Positions 33,010-44,500 of a stretch of DNA of 64,000 nucleotides are shown here, one piece after another; within the stretch, counting starts at the first letter, position 1; each line of letters opens with the position of its first letter. The stretch spans positions 8,261,001 to 8,325,000 of the forward strand of contig OY756972.1 of the NCBI GenBank assembly GCA_963580455.1. Direction: 5' to 3'. Made by a program: the position numbers and the translations under genes. The notes below the pieces were generated by a model. It ran no database searches and was not told where the DNA came from. It worked only from the letters and a program-made list of their open reading frames with translations. The stretch is from Euonymus europaeus. Lineage: Eukaryota > Streptophyta > Magnoliopsida > Celastrales > Celastraceae.

Positions 33010-33210
33010 ACCGACCGACGAGAGGGTCACCAATTGTAAATTCAAAACCTGACAGGGGCTGGAAACAAAACAAAACAAAACAAAACAAAAAAGCCCGAAA
33101 ATCGTTCTTTCACACACGAGTCCCATTCGAAAATCCTCACTGGAGATCGCAATTTGCTTCCTTCATTGACGCCAAAATCGCCTCGCGCAGAGTTCATTCT
33201 CGCCGACTGG
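33010..33210 (+). other. FLK: Probable FLK 5' UTR exon
   Basis: The non-coding stretch has a (CAAAA)n run at 33064-33090. Near 33208-33233 there are possible splice donors (CTGG|GTTAGC or CCCC|GTCAGT). A leader intron must end at 34827 (TATCCAG), because an in-frame ATG follows 10 bases later. Start and donor are guesses. Confidence 0.4.
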
Positions 33211-34837
33211 GTTAGCTCTCCCCGTCAGTCATGTAATATCAACTATTTTTTTCGATTCTTGGTTTTATATTTTTAGGGTTTCTTGAACTGTTCTCCAAAT
33301 TTTTATTTCCTAGGGTTTCTTCTTGGTGATTCGAATATTGATTTTGGCCTATTCTTTGGATATTTTTGGTATTTCCGATTAGTTTCCATTAAGAAGGTTG
33401 GTTTCTAGTTATGCAGGGAAGTGATTAGTGATGTTGTGACAATTTTAACTGGCGGAAACGGAAGTGCAACGGAATTAATAAGGATTAGTATAGTTGATAA
33501 GTTGATTGGTGGATAGGGTAATTATATTCCTAAGTGACTTGTGAAATAGCATTCTTGTATTGATTTCCTATTATTCATTATTTCTATTGCTAACCAGTTA
33601 ATTTGGGATCAAGTTCATGAAAGGAATAGCACAATACTAAATCTTCTTTTTTTCTTGCTACTCTTGCTGTTTTTTTTATTGAAGGATCGAAAGAAAACAA
33701 TAGAGCTTTGGAAAATGTTGAATCTACTTCAGGGCATAATACTTGGGGTTAAACTAATTAGTATTTGTCTTTCCAATTATTGCAATTACAGCATTTCTAA
33801 TCCCATCATCCATTGAGTCCTAGTTTCCGCTTCATTTACTTGAGTGGCATGCTGGTACCAACTTGGCTCTTATGGATAGCTTTTTTTTTCTTTCTCAACA
33901 ATAGTTAAATGAAGAGTTCACACTTTTCTTATCATTGGTAAATATGGTTTTTGCACCTGTGTGGTATACTTTTAATGAGGAGTATAGACACCATTGTGAG
34001 CATTTTTCCTTAGGATTACTACTTAAACACTGTCATACAAAGTTTAGATGATTCATGATTATTGGTTAAAGCTTGTGAGTTGTATTAATGGATTCTAGGT
34101 TCTTTAGGTGGATGAAGATGGCTGACCTAAAAGTATCCAAATGATATATGGATTATGGAAAGATTTGACTAAACTCTTAAATAAATGAAGTTAAATTTTG
34201 TGATGTTCTTGCAATATGGTAGTGTCAACATTTTGGTGAATGCTAGTATGGGAGATGACAAATAACTTTAGGGTGTAGTATGTAGCATTTTTTGTATTAA
34301 CTGAACTCTTCCGCTAAGTATAAATTCTACTGTGATGATTTGTTCATAAAACAATTAGCAAGGAGGGCCTTTGACTAAATAGGAAGTCACAGTGGTGAAT
34401 ATGCCACCCATCACTAACCTGCTCAAGAACTAGTGTGTATTTGTTGGCTGAATGCCTTGTATAATGTTGTCCGGTTTTACTTATACCATCTCTGGAGTTG
34501 CATGATGAAGCTTGCTGCTGAGGAAGTGCATGTGGCATCTATGTTTATGTTTTGTGGTGTTTTGTTTCTTCTTGGGAACTTGTCATGTATCATTTGCTAA
34601 TTTCTTTAGTTGAAGGAAATGTTAGTGTAGCTGCTTGTGTCTACTTCTTGTTATCATATTCTTCTTATTTGAAAAATATATATTTTTTGTCTCTTGTTAT
34701 TTTATCGTAAGCCTGCAGTACAGTTTTATCAGGAATCCAAATTCTCTGAACTAAGCATTATAAGCAACATAATTTGGACTTTTTGCTGTTGTGTTCATGG
34801 TTTGCATTTCTTGTATTTTCTATCCAGTTCTACACTA

Positions 34838-35503
34838 ATGGCAGAGCTTGATCAAAGTTTGAACGAGGGTGATTTGTCTCATAGTAGTGGTCACAACACT
34901 GATCAGAACATGGATCACAATGCTGAGTACAACATAGATCACAATGCTGAGTACAACATAGAGCATAATGCTGTGTACAACGTAGACCAGTACGTTGATC
35001 ACGGTGTCCATGACAACGTTGATCTTAGAGGAGATCAGAACATTGATCATGGAGTGGATCCGGACATTGAACATGAAGTAGATCAGGACATTGATCATGG
35101 GGTTGATCAAAACGTTGATCATGGCATAGATTACGATGTTAATCATGGCTTAGATTACGATGTTAATCATGGCTTAGATCCTACTGCTGATTACGAGGTA
35201 GATGAGCCCATTCCTCAGAACATAGACTATGACTCTGATCATGATGTGGATCACGGTGTTCATCAAATAGCTGAAAACTCACCGCTTACAGAGAAACAAG
35301 GACATGATGGGGCTACAGTGTTTGAAGTTGGTGAAAAGAAGTGGCCGGGATGGCCAGGAGAGAGTGTGTTTCGTATGTTGGTTCCTGCACAGAAGGTTGG
35401 CAGTATAATTGGACGTAAGGGAGAGTTCATAAAAAAAATTGTTGAGGAAACAAGAGCTCGCATTAAGATACTTGATGGTCCTCCAGGAACAGCTGAAAGA
35501 TCT
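34838..35503 (+). CDS. FLK: FLK coding exon 1: repeat region and KH1
   Basis: 222 codons. The start ATG is the first in-frame one after the acceptor TATCCAG (34821-34827). Upstream codons in the same frame belong to the leader intron. It holds the octapeptide repeat, the conserved [15 protein letters not shown], and KH1 with GSIIGRKG. The donor is AGATCT|GTGAGC, phase 0. Confidence 0.92.
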
Positions 35504-38500
35504 GTGAGCTCTTTATCTCTATTCTTGGTTCACTTTAACAGTTTAACTGTTATACATCATGTATGTTTATGTGTTTAATACTTTAATTACCTTATTGTTT
35601 CACTATCTCACTCATAATATTTTGTGTATTTAAATATATATTTTTTAGCCTGGATTGTGATGGTTAATGTGAGATTGCTAAAGGAGATGATTAATTTTGC
35701 CCCCACCTCTTCTTCTCAAGTTGCCACTTCATTTTCCACAGAAGGTGGTTGCCTGGAAAAACTTTTTTTAGTATAGTGAATTATTTGCTATCATGTCCAA
35801 TGAGTTGAATGGATGTGAACAATTAAGGAAGCTTATCTGTAACTTTATATCATTTTGATATTACATTTATAAGATGCAACATTTGCGTAACTTTTTCATA
35901 GCAAAGAGTTCTGATTACTGAACTGTTAAATGGATTTACCAAGAATGTCTATCCCCGATCCCATCACTGTGGGAGCCTTGTGCCTGGGTGTTGTTTACCT
36001 TTTACCATACTTGGTATAAACCTCTGGGCAAAATTGCATCATGTGACTATTGCATCAAATGTATTTGAGAGCTATGAATTACATGTTAATATTGGAGAGC
36101 TGAGAAGCATGTAGCAGTTAATAACCGTCAAGCTTAAAGTGTTTTTAATCCAGCATGGAGACCATGATTGTGCTGAAATTTGAACTGTGTTATGTCTATT
36201 TTTTCAAATCCATTTGGTAGTGGTACGCCTTTGAAACTGGAGTTGTGTAGCAAATTTGTTGATTTGTGCGAAGATGTCAGGAATTAGAACTTCTTGCTTT
36301 GCATAGGCTCTCCCGCAATTGTTGAATAATTTGTAGTCTCCAGACAACTCTTAGAAGTAGAAGGGCTGTGGTTGGTTACTGGTAGTGGTAAGTGAATCTA
36401 CTTGGAGAGTTGCTAAAGGAATTGGTTAATGTAGATCAAAATAAAACCTGATCTGACTTGGAGAAGTTATAAGTAAGGGCAAGAAATTTAGTGAAGGAAG
36501 ATGCCACCAAAGGAAACCATAAATATGGATAAAATTCATTATCTTGCAATAACAAAATGAATCTGTGCAGGTTCTGTTGGCAAATTTTAGGGCAACGAAC
36601 AATGATCAATAAGAACCCAAATTGAAGAATCCAAGATCCAGATTTACAGAGATCAGCATTAATCATTGCAAAGTGCTGAACAGTTGATCTGGATAAACAG
36701 AATCATCTTGTACGGACAACTGTATTGAGAAGCTCTGCGATTTCTCTGGTAACTTCACAACCTAGATGATTGATGTCTTGCTGTAGATTATAAAAGCCAT
36801 AAAGGAACCTCTCAACATCTACGGTGATATTGAAGATACCGTGAAGACAATGCCTACAACAAAAAACGCACTAAGGACTCAAAATAATTGGTCAATCGCA
36901 GTGAATTAGATCTTTGAGATGGTAATATGTGTTCCCAAGCATTCCTCATTCTTATAAAACTCTACACATTATATATGGGCATGATGCCCTAGGAATTTAG
37001 AAGCATAATCTTGCGAGGCAGGGTCTAGGTGTGAAACTGAAATGTAACAGGCTGTTGCTAGGAATTAATTTAACTTTTGGCCAAGTCCCTGAAGCAAGAT
37101 TGGAATGTTCATTGATCCTACTTTTCTTTCTATTTGTGTTAGATTCTGTGATCAAACACTACTGTACGAAGCAACAAGTTAATGAGATTGTCCCAACTGA
37201 CCATTATGAAGTTTTGAAATAGTGAAATGCACATTTGTATGTAAACAAACAAAAACACCCAATGCACAGGGCTTCTTTAGCAGTATTGAGATCCTCAAAG
37301 AACCGTTGCATGCACTATGCATCCTTAGCACACATTTTAGAAAATGATGTTTCTATACGCTCGATTTCTCTGATTGACCCCTAAGTCAGTAATATATAAA
37401 AACCCTTTTATTACAATTTTCTGGTTCTAATTCTCCGTGGAAAGTCGGAAATTCTACATTTGGTGCTGCTTAAGTAAGGTGGCAGTTTTTGCATGTATGA
37501 TATACAAATTGGGAATTTTATTAACTTCAACCATGTTATATTCCTTTGTATTTTGCTTTTATGGAATGTGCCATGAATTTAGTTCTTCAATTTTTCTGCT
37601 GATGCTGCTTTTGAATAGGTAATGGTATCTGCTAAAGAAGAACCAGATTCTTCTCTCCCTCCTGCAGTGGATGGTCTTTTGAGGGTCCACAAACGCATTG
37701 TTGATGGCTTAGACGTTGATTCATCTCATGCGCCACAATCTATTGGGGGAAAGGTGTCAACTAGGCTTCTTGTGCCAGCATCACAAGCAGGGAGTTTGAT
37801 TGGGAAGCAAGGAGGAACTGTGAAATCCATTCAAGAAGCCTCTAATTGTGTTGTTAGAGTCCTAGGAGCAGGTTTTGTTACCCTCCATTCCTCCTCCCCT
37901 TCCTCCTCCCCTTTTCTTTTTTCTCTATGCTTGTGTCTTAATTGTTTTTGTAGGCTTATTTTATCATCTTGATTTCTGATTTAATTTAGACTCCCTTTTA
38001 TTTTTCATTTCGAAGAATATTAATTACATGCTTTTTTTTTCTCTCTCTCTCTAACAGCATATTTCTATTGCAATGCTGTGATTATATCCCCATTATGGTT
38101 GATTGACCTTTGTATTGATTTTTGTAACCAATACAGTTTCGAATTTGGTTCTATTTTTGTGGAATTTTTATATGCAGTTTCATAGTGGTGATGAATGAGA
38201 GATACCTGCTTGGTATCTAACCTTTTTCAATAATATTTATATTTATCTCTGTTCTCAAATGAAAAAAAGTATCATTTGAAAGAAAGAGAACCTTCAAACG
38301 GTCTATTGCCATGCTGCCCATGCATGTCTCATGTTTTCTCTCTAAGTTTTGATTGTCTAACTTTTAATTTGTCCATAATCTCGAATAATCAGTTATTGGA
38401 TTTTGTGAATCATAAAGCTGTTTGCCTGATTGCTTTGGAAGATTATTTGTATTTTTGGTCGTTACTTTTGGGGCCTTAGTTCCATTATTTTGGTGCTTTG

Positions 38501-41500
38501 GTTCTGTCTTGTTCCTTTCTAATCTTTATCCTTTCATTGATTAAAAGAAAATCGTACAGAGTGGCATCCGTGGGGCTGCAGCCTATCTACATAGATATGT
38601 GGCTATATTTGATGCATAAGGAAGAAGTACAGAATTCAAATATTATGATTCAAAATTCATATACAGACTCACATGCTTTTTAGTTGGGTTTACGTATGAT
38701 TTTATGTTTCTTAGGTTAGAATAATAGTTGGGTGAGTATTATTATGTTTTATTTATTCTTTAAAAGTAGGAATATTTTCAGAATCCTGTGTGCTTGTTCA
38801 GTTGTTCCTATTCTTGATTCTGTTATTCTTATTCTAGTCTAAGTTGGCATACAAGGGGCTGCAGCTTATTTACGTAGATACATGGCTGTATTCCTGAAAA
38901 TCTTATTCTGTATATATTTTGGATTGATTGCGCAGAAGATCTACCTGTCTTTGCCCTTCAAGATGATAGGGTTGTTGAAGTTTTGGGGGACCCATCTGGT
39001 GTCCACAAAGCGATTGAGCTAATTGCATCTCATCTCAGGAAGTTTTTGGTGGACCGCAGTATAATTCCTCTATTTGAGGTGCATGTAAGTGTTCTATCTG
39101 ATGCCACTGCAGTGAATTTAAACTGTTACAGCATCCATGGAAGAAAATTTTATTAAATTATTTTTTAACAGATGCAAATGGCAAATCCAACAATGGAGCA
39201 CATGCCCCCACCACATCAGCCCTGGGGTCAGCCTCAAGGTCTTCCTCCAAATGCTGGCGGAGGTCCTGGTTTTGGATCTAATTCTCAATACATGCCACCT
39301 CCTCGGGAACATGACAATTACTATCCTCCTCCTGACTTCCCTCCAATGGAGAAACAGCCTCATCATGGTATATCTGCCTATGGAAGAGAAGCTCCAATGG
39401 GGATTCATCCATCTTCGAATGCCCAATCGGCTCCTTCGATGATCACGCAGGTTAATATTTATGATCTCTTTCTACTTATATATCTCATTACGGTGTTAGT
39501 AGAAATTTTGTGGTTATATTTATATGTTTATAGAATAACCAAGCAACTTAGCATTGCAGTCGTAGCACTTTATGCTAATTAATGCTAGGACTGCTGGGTT
39601 CTGTTAGGCAAGGTTTTAAAAAGTGGGAGGCGGTAGCCTCAAGGCGTTTGAGGCGGTTGCCTCAATCCAAACCCCACAACCAACTACTGCCATTAATATT
39701 GAGATTAACAAAAATAATAATAAGTTTGATTATTCCATTGTGCAAGCATTTGCAATCTATAATACATACACCTCCTCCTTTTTTCTAATAATGATTGCCC
39801 TTTTCTATACTGTTGTTTATCTTTATGATTTCACAACTATTCTTACATAAATAATATTTCAAGAAGACACAATCCCAAATCCAAATCACATCCTACATAA
39901 ACCCTACAATCCATAAAACAACCAGATCCAAGTTCCAACTATCCAACAAAAAAAAAACCCCGAGTAAAACAACTAAACAAGATGGAGAGCCTCTGTTACC
40001 GAGATCGATGAAGAAGAATGAGATTGACACTCGTATGGCGAATAAGAATGAGATCAACACTCAGATGGCGCACATCTGTTACCTTTCCTTTCGAAGAACC
40101 ACTTTCAGACTTCAGAGATCGACACCCAGACTTCAGAAGTTGTGGCAGGTTGGGAGTTCACAGCTGTGTGACACTCCCAATTAAGTTTTTTTGCCTGAGC
40201 TGTACTGTTTTTATATTCTATATTATTGGGCTTTTGTCAAAAAAGGGTGGGATTTGGGCTATTTATCTAGTCCAGGAAACTTGGTCTATCTTCGCCTCAC
40301 GTCGCCTCGAGCAGAGCTGCAGAGGCGTGCCTCAAGGCACCGCCTCATCCCGCGAGGTCGAATTACCAAACTTTTAGGGTTGAGGCGGATGTGCGGTGCG
40401 GTTTTCATGGCAAGGCGGCTCCTCAGACCGATTTTTAAAACAATGCTGTTAGGTCAGAGGCTTTAATGTCTAATCATTTAAAAGGAGGAAGAGGATTGTA
40501 TAGGAGTGGGAGCAAGAGAAACTGATGTAGGCGATTTGCTCAAGTAATTGCATGAGATTTTCAACACGGCTTTGCCTTGGAAAGATTCCAGTTTATTAAA
40601 ACTATTTGATGATTTTGAGGAGCACTATTAGGTCAAGTTCCACACACCTCCCCAAGGGCAGGGTTTTGAATCCCAACAGCAGTTCCTATTTAAAAAAATT
40701 ATAAAACTTTATAAAGGTACCAAGATGTTGCAAAAAGGAAAGACAAGGAGGCTAAGCTAAAGGCTCAACCAAAATATTACAAGATTGAGAAATTTCAACG
40801 AACTAAAGCAATTTTCTACAAATAAATCTAGATTAGTCTCTATTGTTTAAAATTCGGTTGCTTCTTCCATTCCAGATTAACAACATAATGGCCAATAGAT
40901 TGGAAAAGTCTCGTCTTAGCTTTACTGTTTTGCAGTTGAACAATTGGGAAAAAAAATCTTATAGACTTATAGTTACTGAACAGTGGGTGTTTTATTGCTT
41001 TCTTTTTACTGGCTCGAGGGATCTGGTTTAAGCTTTAGGATCTAGAATGGTTTTAGACTAGTCCAGGGCTTCCAGGCCTTTTTTTGGGGCGGGGTGGATG
41101 AAGTGGACCTTGGCCAATTGTGGGTATGTTAGGGATTAATTCTTTCTTACAATCATTTTTCTTAACTATAATTGTTTTTCTTTTGGAGGAGTACTAGTAA
41201 GGAATCTTAGAATGTCCTTACAGTCCTAATATGTAAAGTTGACTGCAGGCAAAGTAGAGATTGTAATACAAGTACATTTTTCTCATGTTAAGCAAACAAC
41301 CTTCAGATTATAAGGCATTACCATTAGCTAAGACGTAAAGGTAAACAACACCAATGCACAAGGCTTCCACAATGGGCAAAGTCGGGGGTAGGCAAGAATC
41401 AAGATGTATGCCGACCTTACCCACACCCCCACATATTTGAACCTATGAATGCAACCCTATCACTGAGCGCATGTTCATCTGAAGGCATTACTATTAGTTT

Positions 41501-44500
41501 ATGACATAAGAAAAAATGGAATTAGATCTTGGAGATGATCAACTCAAATAGATGTTGCTCATAATCTTTTTTTTCCTGCCTATTTATCAGATGCATCCAG
41601 CAGTGCCACACCAGTATTTTTGAGTATGGCTGTCTTCAGGAAATATAATTTCTTTGTGTTAGCTAGGACTTAGAAGCTCTGGATGATGTTTTCTAATTTT
41701 CTAGCAGGTTACCCAGCAAATGCAGATTCCCTTATCTTATGCTGATGCTGTTATTGGGACGGGTGGTGCAAGTATTAGCTATATTCGGCGTGCAAGCGGT
41801 GCAACTGTTACTATACAAGAAACCAGGGGTGTTCCTGGTGAAATGACGGTTGAAATCAGTGGAACAGCTTCGCAGGTCCAAACGGCTCAGCAACTGATTC
41901 AGGTAATTATTCCTCGCCTTACCTATTTAGCTAGATCCAAAATTGGTTTCTTTTTCCTTCAATAGTATTCCTATTTATATCTGAACTTTGGAATAAGTTC
42001 AATGCTTACATAACTGCTATTTTTCTTCCCTAATTGTATTTATACACGTGTCATGTGAGCATGTCTCTGTATGGTGAGTTGGTGACTATGATGTTAAGAT
42101 GAAATCCTTTCCTTGCCATTGGCTATTCAGCTAATTTTAAAATTATCTTTTATTTTTTTCCTAAGTATTATTCTATTTTTGTCTGACCTGGATCATTTTT
42201 TACCTGATTGCTGGTTTGCTGCGCAATTGTCATTACAAGGGTGAATGTGGTTGTTTATGGTTGCTTTTGTGTTTTGGTGAAATCCTCTGTTTGTGTCCCG
42301 TCTCTTTGAATTACTCACACCATATGGGGACCAGCAATTATTGGTAAGTTTAATCTGTGTATGGTCTATCAAACGTGAACAGAGTTTTCATCTATCTTAT
42401 TGCGATACAGATGCAGTTTGGTATAGAAAATATCGATAGTAGTGTGCGTAAAAGGATTGCAATTGTGGTGAGAATATAATGTGTTCGCTGGGGCTTTTAT
42501 GAGAACTTATGTTAAGATGGGTTTATATGGTTTATAAATTATATGCTGCTACTATCATGCTGAAAACTCTGGGATCAATAATTGTGCTCATGTGGTCCTC
42601 GATTGGAATCACTTTGGGCCATCTCAAGTTACTCTCATCATAACATGAATCAAGTCTGTTCCTTATGGCTGGAAAAATGGTTTCTTTTGTGCAGAAATTT
42701 AATTTAATTTTTGCATGTGTTAAGACTGGCTATTGGATTCCAACTGGAATGATTGTCAAAGAGAAAGTGGAAAAGGGGGAATATAAGGTGGCATTTGGTT
42801 TATTGTTCTGTTTTTTATTTTATGTTTTTGAATGCCATTTTATATTTTGTGTTTTGAGATTTAGTTTGAGAAATTTTAAAAATACATTTGGTTTAACATT
42901 GTTAAAAATTGTTTCTCAAAATAGAAAACTAGAAAACACATTTGGTTTAGAATTTTGAGATTATATTTTCTAAATAAGTATTCATTTTATCAATAAATAA
43001 AATATTTTGAAAAACATAAAATCACAATATGATGAGTATTGTTTAAAGTCAAATTACATAAAATATAATGATATAACTCTACACAATTAAGTCGAAGATC
43101 TTCAAATTCTTATTCCAAATCATCTATAAATAAGATGGCTTAAATTTTGACAATGTATTCACACGCATGCAGCTCATCATTTTAGGGCTAATGCCTATTT
43201 TAATCATCCTGCTGATCCTCATTTTTGCATCATCATTGTATTGTATGTAATGATATTTGGTTTTATTCCTCCACCAACCATTTCCTCCACCAGTTCCCTA
43301 CCCCTCTTTACCTTTCCACTTCTACAGATACCCTCCACCACAACTGTCAACGAATACACAGATATCTAAATACCCAATTCTACCATTTGGGAAAGTATTT
43401 CACAGTGCAAGTTCTCGTCAATCTTGATTCCAACATTCTTCATGTAATCAAAAGTCTCCATAACGTGATCAAAATGTCGATTATCAGAATAAACTTTAAG
43501 CACCAAATTGAAAACCTTTGCCACAACACGGTTCAGACAACAATTCTCAATCGTGTGAGCTATAACAAGAAATAGGTACCTAAGATTTTCATCAACTGAT
43601 AAGGACTTCAAGATACACTCTACATGTACGAACATACTTGCCTTGACAAGCCTGGAAAGTAGGGTCAAGTGGGCTTGAATATCAGAGGCTTTGCAAAGAT
43701 CAGCGGATACAAGTTCTGGGTCACTCAGGGCAATGATAGCAGTACTACTACTCAGTACTTACACACCATGAGATCCCTCAAAAAGAGATGACAATTTGCA
43801 GAGAGACGGCGATCGATGACGATGGAGGCAGAAGCGAAGGAACTCTAAGTGAGGGCGAACAAATGCCGAACAAAAGTTCCTTTTTTAAAAATAAAGTTAC
43901 GAAAAACACAAAATGAATTGAAAATGGGCAAACCAAATGGCACCTAAATTGATATATGATGACTTTGAAGCTCTTTGCTTAATTCCAGGCATGTGTTTGG
44001 AATGGCTCTTTTGAAGCTCTTTACTTAAAAGCATGCAAGTGCAGAGGACTTTTGTTGAGCACTTCTTGTTTGCTATAGAGATGAATGAAATTATATAAGA
44101 CCCATCCAAGATGGAAATTATTTTGGTATATGTTGTTTGGTACTGCTGTGAGTTGGAGTGAAGTACTTGATCTCAAAGAATTTTGGCAAGACGAGCATCC
44201 TGAATACTAGTCACATTCATTTGTCAAATATGATACAGTATTTTGACGTCACATTAGTTTTTTTCCCTCTAAAATACCTTTTAAATTTTAGTGACATTGA
44301 TAACATTTCTCAGACAAATTTTGATAAAATATATTAGTTGCTCCATTTTTTTGATTGGTATAAATATGAATATTGTTTTTCCCGGTTTAATTTGCCTATG
44401 TAATTGTTAAGTGTTATATCCGTTTTAACAATTGCAATCGAACAAAGGAAAATAACTTGGTATTCTTCAAAATGTTATATGTATATTCTGTCAACATCAA

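Noticed and set aside
34835..35146. Minus-strand frame rich in Ile, Val and Met
   Set aside because: It is the antisense of the FLK octapeptide repeat.
39118..39442. Open frames on both strands at the FLK linker exon
   Set aside because: Alternative frames of the Pro/Gly-rich exon; splicing and homology fix the true frame.
40018..40466. Open frames of 119 and 91 codons in the hAT element
   Set aside because: They contain no transposase motif and cover the GCCTC-rich terminus.
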